64,000 nt of DNA from Vibrio rotiferianus CAIM 577 = LMG 21460. GTDB taxonomy: Bacteria; Pseudomonadota; Gammaproteobacteria; Enterobacterales; Vibrionaceae. The stretch lies in NCBI RefSeq assembly GCF_002741985.1, contig NZ_APHW01000002.1:1-64000 (forward strand). Direction: 5' to 3'. Shown here piece after piece: positions 47,598 to 55,360 of this stretch (its first letter is position 1; every line of letters begins with the position of its first letter). The notes under the pieces are model-generated. The model had not been told where the DNA came from. It saw nothing but the letters and a program-made list of their open reading frames with translations, and did not search any database. The position numbers and the translations under genes were made by a program.

Positions 47598-48130
47598 TGC
47601 GCCTTACAACAAATCAACAAGCATTGTTGGGGTTGAACGGATTATGCATTGGCTTGCTAGTTATCTTGCATATACCGAGTTGGTTTACGGTCAGCCAGTC
47701 CGAAACATTAACCATGCCCCAACTTAAATCGAGCTTTGCCTCTATCACTAACCTAACCCCTAATGGAAACTTGTTTACCAAGGGAAGGGTGTTACTGACA
47801 TCGAGTGAAAGAGCAAAACTTGCTGAACTAGAACAAGATCAAGCTGAGACACAAGACAATGAGCCACAAACCGCTGCTGTGAACTCACCACTACAGTTTG
47901 TGAGTGTAGCGATGAAAGGTTTACAGAGTCAGGCATTATTTATGCAAAACGGTGAAGCTAAGAGTGTCATCGTAGGGGATGTAGACCCAGATTTAGGTGA
48001 AATTGTTAACATTTCATCCACTCAAGTTATTACTAAGGCCGCGAGCGGCGCTCTTACCACCTGGACACTCTTTCCGGCACTGCCGACAGAGTTAGAAGAA
48101 AGTACCATTGAGGAAAGTACAACACCATGA
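47597..48130 (+). CDS. gspC: GspC-like protein (HR domain, no PDZ)
   Basis: The 177-residue protein has an N-terminal membrane anchor (LLGLNGLCIGLLVILHIPSW, about 9-28), a linker, and a C-terminal domain (about 110-170) whose pattern, VSVAMKGLQSQALF then NGEAKSVIVGD and a beta-strand VVNISSTQVI-like segment, fits the homology region (HR) of GspC that binds the secretin. No PDZ or coiled-coil domain follows, so it is shorter than usual GspC proteins. It sits directly before gspD, as GspC normally does. GspN/PilP-like relatives are an alternative. Start (TAATG) and stop (ATGA) overlap the neighbours. Confidence 0.7.
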   Translation: MRLTTNQQALLGLNGLCIGLLVILHIPSWFTVSQSETLTMPQLKSSFASITNLTPNGNLFTKGRVLLTSSERAKLAELEQDQAETQDNEPQTAAVNSPLQFVSVAMKGLQSQALFMQNGEAKSVIVGDVDPDLGEIVNISSTQVITKAASGALTTWTLFPALPTELEESTIEESTTP

Positions 48131-50244
48131 TACCGCAATCAATGTCGCGTAAACTTGGTCGCGGCACCATCTTGTTGGGCACTGGGCTTATGTATGGCTG
48201 TACCATGTTTCAGCCGATGCCAGAAAACAAAACTCCGACGCCACCGACAAATCAGTTAGAAAGTTCATACACACTTGTAGAGCAACAAAGTGTACAAAAG
48301 CCTGAGCATGAAATCTCCGGTTCTACCGCTTATGTGGGTGACAACATCCGTAATGCACCTTTATTGCGAGCAGGTCAAGGGGGAGGTGATGTCGTACAAC
48401 AGTTATCCCTTCCGACGGAAAAACTCAGCCTGAATGCCGATCGCTTGCCATTAAACAATTTTATTAATTTGGCATTAGGAGAAGTTCTAAAAACCAATTA
48501 CATCGTTGATCAAGAGCTTGCAGATAAAGCGGAGCCAGTAACGTTAAGGGTAAATAACCCGGTATCGGCACAGCGACTGCTTGGTTTGGTGGAAGAAGTC
48601 CTACAAGTTAACGGTATTGCGATGGTGCTAGATGATCAATTGATCAAGGTCATTCCTGCAAACAAAGCAGGAAGCCAAGCGCCGCGTTTGCTCAGTCAAT
48701 CGGTTAAACCACTGCTAAAATACGGTAAAACAGCGCAGATCATTCCGGTTTACTATTTACCGCTAAGCCAAGCAACCAGTATGGCAGAGAAAATGTTACG
48801 TGAGAGTGGTGGGGGCAGTGTGTTAATGCAAAACCACCTCAACTCAATGATGGTAGTGGCGCAGCAAACTGACATTAATCGTATCCGTGATATGCTCCAA
48901 CAGTTAGATGTACCAAACCGGGCGTCGAGCCATATGACACTGATACAAAGCCGTTATATGACCTCTCGTGAACTGTCATCACGTTTACAGAATGCGCTAG
49001 CATCAGCATCTGTACCGGTAAGTATGAAAAGCGGTAACAATGGCGTGGTATTAAACCCGCTTAGTGATCAGCAATTATTAGTAACAGCCAGTACTCGAGC
49101 TTGGTTAAACTATGCTGAAGAGTGGATTAAGCGTATCGACATCCCTGCGCCAGTTGAGGGCAGTCAGGGGGTGTATGCTTACTTTATGCAAAACACCAAA
49201 GCTGAAGATGCATGGCAGGTAGTACAAACCATCTTTGCTGGCAAAGAGGCGAAAGCTAACGAGCAGGCAAATAATAATAACCAAAACATACTCCAAGGCG
49301 CTCGTGACAGTGCAGATGGTGTGACTCCAGGTAACACGGGGATGAAGAACCTATCAAATAACCGAGCACAAGGTTTAAGTGTGGTTGATGACAATTTCCG
49401 GGTTGTGATAGATACCAAGCGGAATGCACTGATCTTCCAAGGCGAGTATCAAGACTATCAGCGCTTGGTTAACTTACTTAAATTTGTTGACCAAAGGCCA
49501 CGTCAGGTATTGCTGCAAGCGACCGTTGCAGAAGTATCATTGACAGACAGTTACAGCTTGGGCTTTGATATTTCCACCACGGGTGGTGATATTACCGGTG
49601 GAACCAAGGGGCTCGCTGAGGCGGGAGTGTTAAGCTTAAAAGGCGTATTTGGTGATTTTGAAGTTGGCTTAGAGGCCGCGCTAGAAAATGGTCGAGCGCA
49701 AATCCTGTCCAGTCCAAGGATTATTGCTTTAGATCAGGAATCCGCACGGATCAACATCGGTAACCAAATTCAAGTTAAGTCTGGTGAAGTATCTGGCGGT
49801 GGCGATGATTCCAAAGCAACCATTACCTATAAGTACATTGATATCGGTATCACATTGGATATTACTCCAACCATTAACCAAAATGGCGTTATTGAGCTGA
49901 ATATCAGCCAAGAAGTCAGCTCTCAAGGTGCATCGACAGGGGATAGCCCAACCATTAATACTCGATCGCTGCAGACTAAGTTACTTGCGGATAGTGGTGA
50001 GAGCGTATACATGGGCGGACTGATCAGTACCGACAACACCAGTAAAGAGAAAAAGGTACCAGTGCTCGGGGATATACCTGTGTTAGGTAATCTGTTTAAG
50101 TTCACCAAAGAAGAACAAACAACGTCAGAGCTTGTGCTAATGATTACCCCTTATGTTATCAGTAGCCGTGAAGAAGCCAAGTTTTACACCAACGAGTTTA
50201 AAGATGTCACTGGCTGGCAGATGATGGGGCCGCGCTTTAACTAA
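48127..50244 (+). CDS. gspD: Type II secretin GspD
   Basis: The outer-membrane channel of the system, 705 residues. An N-terminal hydrophobic stretch ending GLMYGC could be a lipoprotein signal (C25), although the lipobox is imperfect. Next come the N0 domain (about 95-170, LPLNNFINLALGEVLKTNYIVD), N1 to N3 repeats (VIPVYYLPLSQATSMAEKML; MTLIQSRYMTSRELSSRL; YAYFMQNTKAEDAWQVV), and the C-terminal secretin domain with RPRQVLLQATVAEVSL, ALDQESARINIG and VPVLGDIPVLGNLF. No pilotin gene is visible. gspD is last in the operon, unlike the usual C-D-E order, and ends at a terminator. Confidence 0.95.
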   Translation: MIPQSMSRKLGRGTILLGTGLMYGCTMFQPMPENKTPTPPTNQLESSYTLVEQQSVQKPEHEISGSTAYVGDNIRNAPLLRAGQGGGDVVQQLSLPTEKLSLNADRLPLNNFINLALGEVLKTNYIVDQELADKAEPVTLRVNNPVSAQRLLGLVEEVLQVNGIAMVLDDQLIKVIPANKAGSQAPRLLSQSVKPLLKYGKTAQIIPVYYLPLSQATSMAEKMLRESGGGSVLMQNHLNSMMVVAQQTDINRIRDMLQQLDVPNRASSHMTLIQSRYMTSRELSSRLQNALASASVPVSMKSGNNGVVLNPLSDQQLLVTASTRAWLNYAEEWIKRIDIPAPVEGSQGVYAYFMQNTKAEDAWQVVQTIFAGKEAKANEQANNNNQNILQGARDSADGVTPGNTGMKNLSNNRAQGLSVVDDNFRVVIDTKRNALIFQGEYQDYQRLVNLLKFVDQRPRQVLLQATVAEVSLTDSYSLGFDISTTGGDITGGTKGLAEAGVLSLKGVFGDFEVGLEAALENGRAQILSSPRIIALDQESARINIGNQIQVKSGEVSGGGDDSKATITYKYIDIGITLDITPTINQNGVIELNISQEVSSQGASTGDSPTINTRSLQTKLLADSGESVYMGGLISTDNTSKEKKVPVLGDIPVLGNLFKFTKEEQTTSELVLMITPYVISSREEAKFYTNEFKDVTGWQMMGPRFN

Positions 50245-50248
50245 CAAA

Positions 50249-50272
50249 AAAACCTCCTTCGGGAGGTTTTTA
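50249..50272 (+). terminator. Terminator after gspD
   Basis: The stem AACCTCC/GGAGGTT with a TTCG tetraloop is followed by T5 and lies five bases beyond the gspD stop. Confidence 0.9.
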
Positions 50273-51134
50273 TACCTTGAGGCAAGCAGCAGCAGATATT
50301 TGGTTTATGAGAGTAACGTGGCCGGGAATCGGTTTTGTTTAGGAATGTTGCCAAGAAATCACTAAGAGTGATTTTGATCGTAGAGAGAAAAATACGTCAT
50401 TGGCTAAATGGCGGAGTGAAAATACAGCTTTAAGTTGTTCAAGCACGTAAAAAACCTCTGCAAAGGTGTTTTGGAATAAGGCCTGTTTTAAACAGTCATA
50501 AATATGATATTGAAGTGTTGGAAAATCACCTTTGTTTATAAAATGCTATAATTTCACCGATTAATTATTAATTTCGCTAGTCGCTACTAAGTATTAGTTT
50601 TATGGTCAAAAAAACAACGCCTGACACTGTATTGACGATCTTGTCACTATGATGACACGGCTATGAATATTCTGTTTTTTGGTGTGCTATTATCATTTTT
50701 TTTATTATATTCAATAGATTAACTATTTTTCTTTTTAGGTGTAATTAAAAGTTAGATTTAATTCTTCCTAACTATAGTGTATTTACATTACTGTTCTTTG
50801 GTTGTACAAAAAGTATTCTATTTTGCCCTGGGGATGATTTTTGTGATAGCAATCACTTCAGTTTTTCTCGAAATTAAGAGAAAAACCTCCCACTGTCACA
50901 TTTTTTCCATTGACTTTATTTGTACTTCTAATAAAAATAGCGGGTGCGCACTTCGGAGCGCGATCTCTAAACATTACTTCGCAGGTTGGCTCGGATTTCT
51001 TTTACTTAGCGGTAAAGAAAGACAGCGCGAGTAGGGTGCGACGAACAGTGCACCGAAGTTGATCAAATTTGCTTTGCTTTTTAGCCAAGCAAAGCAAAAA
51101 AATAATATGGATCCAAACTAAGGACTAAAAAAAC
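50273..51134 (+). promoter_or_regulatory. Long AT-rich promoter and structured leader of the 643-residue secreted protein gene
   Basis: About 860 bases with no convincing gene. The first half is very AT-rich. A candidate promoter is TTTACA (50782-50787), 17 bases, TACAAA (50805-50810). The second half holds several inverted repeats: GCGC...GCGC closing a C(TTCG)G loop (50946-50961), TTTAC/GTAAA (51001-51016), ACTTCGG/CCGAAGT (50950-50956 with 51053-51059) and a perfect 12-bp stem (51068-51079 with 51087-51098). The last ends about 22 bases before the AAGGA ribosome-binding site. The pattern suggests a long, stable 5' untranslated RNA, as is common for very abundant surface proteins. Confidence 0.5.
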
Positions 51135-53066
51135 ATGTTAAAGAAAACTCTTCTAGCAGCATCAGTAGCGGCAATCTGCTCTACATCTGCATTTGCTAAA
51201 GTTGTAATCACTGATACTCAAGACCGTTCAGGCGCTGAGTTTTGGACTACGACTGCTCTAGCATCTGTAACTAAACCAGAAGTACTAGCGTTCTCGACTG
51301 CAGAGCAAGAAGCTCGTGCTAAATTCACTGTAGAAGGTGAACTAAAAGCAAACGGCTTTATCACAATTCAACTAACTGGTGGCGCTACTTTTAACGCACC
51401 TGAAGTTCGTACTTGGCTAACTAACAACGCAGAGAAGAACTTTGGTCTAGATGTTGCTCTTCGCCAAGATGCTGCGGATGCAGACCAAGATGGTACGATT
51501 CTTTCAGATCGTATCGCAGACCTGTTCAAAGTGAACGAAGAAGCAAACGGCGTTAAGATCATCGAACACTCTCTTGACCTTGACAACACCCGTTTACGTC
51601 TAACATTAAGCCCAGTAGTTGCTGATGATGAAGGCCTTATTGGTTTCTTCCCAACATCATTTGATGCTGCAGCTGTTACACTGTTCCATACAATCGATAC
51701 AGATAACGATCTAGTAATCAGCGATGCAGAGCTTAAAACGTACGTGATCGCTGAAGCGAACCAAGCTACTTCATTCCCTGCGTACGCAGCGCTAACAGGT
51801 GCAGTTAAAACAGCAGTTGATACATACATTGGTGGTGCTCAGATCGCAACAGACTACGGTCTACTTATCGATGGTGACGACTCTAACCAACCAGCTGGTA
51901 AAACAACTGCTGAGTTGTTCGACGTTATGCACGCTGAAGATGCGACTCTATTCTTGACTGAGCTTGGTGTTCCATCATCAGCTGCAAAAGTTGGTGCTAA
52001 CTCTGCTGTTGACTTTACTTTCCCAGCAGCAAACAACATCTTTAACCTAAAATCGGGCAGCACTTCAGCTGTTACTCTGAACGTAGGTGCAATGCGTAAC
52101 GCATCTTACACTGCAGACCCAGTAGCATCGCGCGCGGTATTTAAGCTAGGTGACCTATTCACACTATCTAACAACTTGGTAGATAATGGTGGTGCTGACG
52201 TACCAGGAACTAACCAATCTGTTACTGCTGAAGCGAAAGTTGCAACTGGCTTTACTCAGACTAACTACGCTCAACTAGATATGGCTCCAAGCAACTTGAA
52301 GCTAAACAACGTGACTTCTAACCAAGAAATCCAACTTAACAAAGTTAACCTAAAACTTGAAGGTGATTTCTCTGGCTACAAAGTGAACGAAGCGGGTCAA
52401 TTCCTAAACGCTGCTAACCAGCCAACTGGTTTGACTTTAGCTAAAGACGGCACTGCAGTTACTACTGCTGGTCTAGGTGATATCGTTACTCGTGGCGGTC
52501 AAAGTGAAGTTCTATCTGGCTTCCTAACTTTCGCTATCGATAAAGACAACGAAACACCAATCGAAGCTCAGAAGATGACACTTTCTGCAACTATCCTAGG
52601 TACATCTCAACAAACGTTTGAAGATTACACTGCGAAACTTGCTGATCTATTCATCATCACTCGTGACGGTCTGAAGTTTGACACTATCCTAACTGGTACT
52701 ACTTCTGCTAACACTATTCACATCCGTGACGTGTCTGGCATCCTACCAGTTGAAGGTGGTAAGATCTTCGTAACAGTATGGGAATACGATGCACACGGCC
52801 TACACGAAGGTGCTGAGCACAACCCAATCGTAACTCGTCATGAGCTATCTGTTAAACTACCTAACGAAGGTGCGGTAACGCTATCTCCAGCTTCTATCGC
52901 TGCAGATATCGGTTTCGAACCAGCTGCTGGCCGTCAAGCTCGCATGCTATTCGAAGTTGAAACTAACGTTGGTGAAGTAGCAGTTAAGAAACAAGACGAC
53001 AAAGGTGTTGATATCCAAACTGGTTCTCAAGCACTTGGCGCTGGTAAAGTTGACTTCACTCTATAA
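51135..53066 (+). CDS. Abundant secreted protein, candidate S-layer protein
   Basis: The 643-residue protein has a classic Sec signal peptide (MLKKTLLAASVAAICSTSAFA, cut after residue 21). The mature protein has no cysteine and is rich in Ala, Thr, Asn, Asp and short beta-type stretches. Two EF-hand-like loops occur: D115-x-D117-x-D119-G-x-I122 and D188-x-D190-x-D192-x-x-I195-x-x-x-E199. Codon choice is extremely restricted, as in the most highly expressed genes. It is monocistronic, with its own long leader and terminator, between a complete type II secretion operon and wzt. These traits fit an S-layer subunit, perhaps of the Slr4 family reported in Pseudoalteromonas and Vibrio; I cannot verify homology by eye. 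An abundant secreted adhesin or biofilm-matrix protein is the alternative. Confidence 0.6.
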   Translation: MLKKTLLAASVAAICSTSAFAKVVITDTQDRSGAEFWTTTALASVTKPEVLAFSTAEQEARAKFTVEGELKANGFITIQLTGGATFNAPEVRTWLTNNAEKNFGLDVALRQDAADADQDGTILSDRIADLFKVNEEANGVKIIEHSLDLDNTRLRLTLSPVVADDEGLIGFFPTSFDAAAVTLFHTIDTDNDLVISDAELKTYVIAEANQATSFPAYAALTGAVKTAVDTYIGGAQIATDYGLLIDGDDSNQPAGKTTAELFDVMHAEDATLFLTELGVPSSAAKVGANSAVDFTFPAANNIFNLKSGSTSAVTLNVGAMRNASYTADPVASRAVFKLGDLFTLSNNLVDNGGADVPGTNQSVTAEAKVATGFTQTNYAQLDMAPSNLKLNNVTSNQEIQLNKVNLKLEGDFSGYKVNEAGQFLNAANQPTGLTLAKDGTAVTTAGLGDIVTRGGQSEVLSGFLTFAIDKDNETPIEAQKMTLSATILGTSQQTFEDYTAKLADLFIITRDGLKFDTILTGTTSANTIHIRDVSGILPVEGGKIFVTVWEYDAHGLHEGAEHNPIVTRHELSVKLPNEGAVTLSPASIAADIGFEPAAGRQARMLFEVETNVGEVAVKKQDDKGVDIQTGSQALGAGKVDFTL

Positions 53067-53090
53067 TAGAGTTTAGAAAACACTTGTTAT

Positions 53091-53116
53091 AAAAGGAGCC
53101 TTAGGGCTCCTTTTTT
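53091..53116 (+). terminator. Terminator after the 643-residue protein gene
   Basis: The stem GGAGCC/GGCTCC with a TTAG loop, A4 before and T6 after, lies 24 bases beyond the stop. Confidence 0.9.
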
Positions 53117-53198
53117 AGTTTCCTGCTTCAGTAGCTCTTCTTTTCCGCATCTTTATGGCGGTAAATGTGCAAATTTACTTCTCATTGACCTCGCCGTT

Positions 53199-53238
53199 TT
53201 GCAAAGCGCTCTGTTTTTGCTCATAATACTCCCCCCCC
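53199..53238 (+). promoter_or_regulatory. Probable wzt promoter with a C8 tract at the transcription start
   Basis: TTGCAA (53199-53204), a 17-base spacer and CATAAT (53222-53227) form a good sigma-70 promoter. A run of eight C (53231-53238) begins three bases after the -10 box, where transcription would start, and ends 21 bases before the wzt ATG. Variation in the run, or transcript slippage in it, could change wzt expression. Confidence 0.55.
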
Positions 53239-53259
53239 TAATCGTAATAAATTACCCCA

Positions 53260-54582
53260 ATGGTCATATCCGTTTCTCAAATCAGCAAGAGCTTTTCTCT
53301 TGCCAGTAGCCCTTGGCAACGCTTGCGCCAAGCTCTTTGGTCAAAAGCAAACGATGAGCGTTTTTATGCGCTAAAAGGTATCAACTTTCACGCCGATAAA
53401 GGTGAAACAGTCGGTATTGTTGGCCATAACGGCAGCGGTAAATCGACCTTATTGCAGTTGATCTGTGGCGTTATGCAGCCAGACCAAGGTAATGTGCAAA
53501 TCGAGGGAAGAGTCGCTGCGCTTTTAGAGCTAGGATCAGGCTTTAACCCTGAGTTTACTGGCCGTCAAAACGTCTATTTTAATGCTCAGCTACTCGGTTT
53601 GAGCAAAGCGGAAGTGGCCGAACGATTTGAGGATATTCTTGCCTTTGCCGATATTGGAACCTTTATTGATCAGCCTGTAAAAAGCTACTCCAGCGGTATG
53701 ATGCTGCGTTTGGCCTTTTCTGTTGTCATGCACATTGATCCAGACATCCTTATTGTCGATGAGGCCCTTGCCGTGGGCGACGATGCGTTCCAACGTAAAT
53801 GCCACGCTAAGCTGCGTCAATTACAGGCAAAAGGGGCGACATTACTGTTTGTTTCTCATTCTGCAGGTCAGGTTATCGAACTGTGTGATCGCGCCGTACT
53901 GCTCGATCATGGCGAGTTACTTATGGAAGGCTCACCAAAGCAAGTTGTACAGCAGTATCATAAACTGCTTCACATGCATGGCCCAGAACGAGAAACGTAT
54001 CGTCAGCAAATTAAAGACGGCCTGCGTGAAGACACAGACAACAAACCAAAATCAAAACAGATATCGGTGAGTAAAGGCGCGTTTGACCCAAGTATTAAGC
54101 CAGCGTCAACCATTTGGTATCAGAGCCAAGGTGCCGTGATTGGCGAACCGCACATCGAAAACCTAGATGGCGAAGCGGTAAACTTGCTTACTGCCGGTGA
54201 AGAGTATGACTACGTTTATCAAGTGCATTTCGAGTGTGAAGCGTTTGAAGTCGGTGGTGGGATGATGATCAAGACAGTATCCGGGCTAGAAATCGCTGGC
54301 GCGACCACAACGCGTAATCATCAAATGCGTATTCCTTACGTTGCTGCAGAACAGACGATAGAGATGCGCTTCCGTTTCTCATGTAATCTGCCAAATGGAT
54401 CGTATTTCCTTAACTGTGGTTGTTCTGCATTAGTTGAAGGTGAACGTCAGTTCTTGCATCGTGGTGTAGATGCGGCAATGTTTACCGTGATTGAGCAAAG
54501 CAGTCATGTGACGGGAGCAGTAGACTTAGTGAAAAAGATTACGTCTAAGTCATTGGTGACAGAGGGCTCTCATGCGTCCTAA
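53260..54582 (+). CDS. wzt: O-antigen ABC transporter ATP-binding protein with C-terminal glycan-binding domain
   Basis: Wzt powers O-chain export with Wzm (39292). Residues 1-240 are the ATPase: Walker A GHNGSGKST (55-63), signature SYSSGM (142-147), Walker B ILIVDEA (D167, E168) and the switch histidine in FVSHSAGQ. After a charged linker, residues about 290-430 form the Wzt_C beta-sandwich (EYDYVYQVHFECEA; FSCNLPNGSYFLNCGCSALV) that in the Wzt family recognises a chemical cap on the finished chain. It therefore suggests a capped O-antigen. It overlaps the sulfotransferase gene by 11 bases. The permease partner is encoded 13 kb upstream across the gsp operon and the candidate S-layer gene. 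Confidence 0.93.
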   Translation: MVISVSQISKSFSLASSPWQRLRQALWSKANDERFYALKGINFHADKGETVGIVGHNGSGKSTLLQLICGVMQPDQGNVQIEGRVAALLELGSGFNPEFTGRQNVYFNAQLLGLSKAEVAERFEDILAFADIGTFIDQPVKSYSSGMMLRLAFSVVMHIDPDILIVDEALAVGDDAFQRKCHAKLRQLQAKGATLLFVSHSAGQVIELCDRAVLLDHGELLMEGSPKQVVQQYHKLLHMHGPERETYRQQIKDGLREDTDNKPKSKQISVSKGAFDPSIKPASTIWYQSQGAVIGEPHIENLDGEAVNLLTAGEEYDYVYQVHFECEAFEVGGGMMIKTVSGLEIAGATTTRNHQMRIPYVAAEQTIEMRFRFSCNLPNGSYFLNCGCSALVEGERQFLHRGVDAAMFTVIEQSSHVTGAVDLVKKITSKSLVTEGSHAS

Positions 54583-55345
54583 TCTATTTATTATTGGTGG
54601 ACAAAAGTGTGGCACCAGTGCGTTAGCCCATTTCATCGCTCAGCATCCCGATATCTGCTTAGCTCAAGGTAAAGAGGCACATATACTCGATCACCCAGAG
54701 TACCTCAATAAAGAGGGACAAGTGTGTGTGAGCGACGCTGTTTTAGACCAAGCCTACGCCGAGAAATTTACGCATGCGAATGGAGAGCGCTACTTATGCG
54801 ATGCAACGCCAATCTATGCGTACTGGAATCAGGTGTTACCAAAGTTGGTGAAGTTCCAACCTCACGCAAAAGTCATTTTTATGTTGCGTGATCCAGTTGA
54901 AAGGGCGATCTCACAATATACTATGGAGAGTAAGCGAGGCTTCGAGAGTGAATCAATGCTCAAAGCCTTTCTTAAAGAGTCTTCGCGCCTTCAAACCGCA
55001 GAACATGATTATAGCTGGCAATCTCCGCTTCGAACGCACTCATACCTAGACAGAGGCCATTTTAGTCGGCAGCTAGTAGAGATAGAGCGTCACTTTGGTA
55101 AGCACAATGTACTCGTTATGCATAACGATGAGTTGCGCCATCATCATCAACAAGCAATGCAGCGTATCTTTGATTTTTTGCAAATTGAGAGTGTGGCGAT
55201 AGCAGCGGAATCAGTGTTTGCAGGACAATACACTTCCCCAAGCATAGGTGAAAGACTCGCCAAGTTATATGCCCAGGCCAAATTACATAAAGAGCAGAAA
55301 TTTGTGCGCCAATATGCGACAAAACTGCCAAGCAAATCAGAATAA
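54572..55345 (+). CDS. PAPS-dependent sulfotransferase
   Basis: A 257-residue cytosolic sulfotransferase of the heparan-sulfate NDST-like type: the 5'-phosphosulfate loop at the start (LFIIGGQKCGTSAL), a DATPIYAYW motif and the 3'-phosphate-binding VIFMLRDPVERAISQY. It would transfer sulfate from PAPS onto a sugar hydroxyl. It is translationally coupled to wzt by overlap, so the substrate is most likely the O-chain before export. PAPS can be made by the cysD/cysN/cysC genes at 60-64 kb. Confidence 0.85.
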   Translation: MRPNLFIIGGQKCGTSALAHFIAQHPDICLAQGKEAHILDHPEYLNKEGQVCVSDAVLDQAYAEKFTHANGERYLCDATPIYAYWNQVLPKLVKFQPHAKVIFMLRDPVERAISQYTMESKRGFESESMLKAFLKESSRLQTAEHDYSWQSPLRTHSYLDRGHFSRQLVEIERHFGKHNVLVMHNDELRHHHQQAMQRIFDFLQIESVAIAAESVFAGQYTSPSIGERLAKLYAQAKLHKEQKFVRQYATKLPSKSE

Positions 55346-55360
55346 CGAGTATCGAATATT

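Noticed and set aside
40102..50244. Type IV pilus or MSHA pilus operon
   Set aside because: The full set of GspG to GspM, a zinc-finger GspE, a GspC-like HR protein and a GspD-type secretin fits type II secretion; no pilT, pilM-N-O-P set or mshA is present.
50777..51034. 85-codon ORF in the leader of the 643-residue protein gene
   Set aside because: Its composition follows the AT-rich DNA, it has no ribosome-binding site, and it runs through the inverted repeats of the probable leader RNA.
51068..51098. Perfect 12-bp stem upstream of the 643-residue gene as a terminator
   Set aside because: It is followed by A residues, not T, on the coding strand and sits just before the ribosome-binding site, so a leader-RNA role is more likely.
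51368..51829. 153-codon minus-strand ORF
   Set aside because: It is opposite the candidate S-layer gene and is opened by that gene's restricted codon usage.
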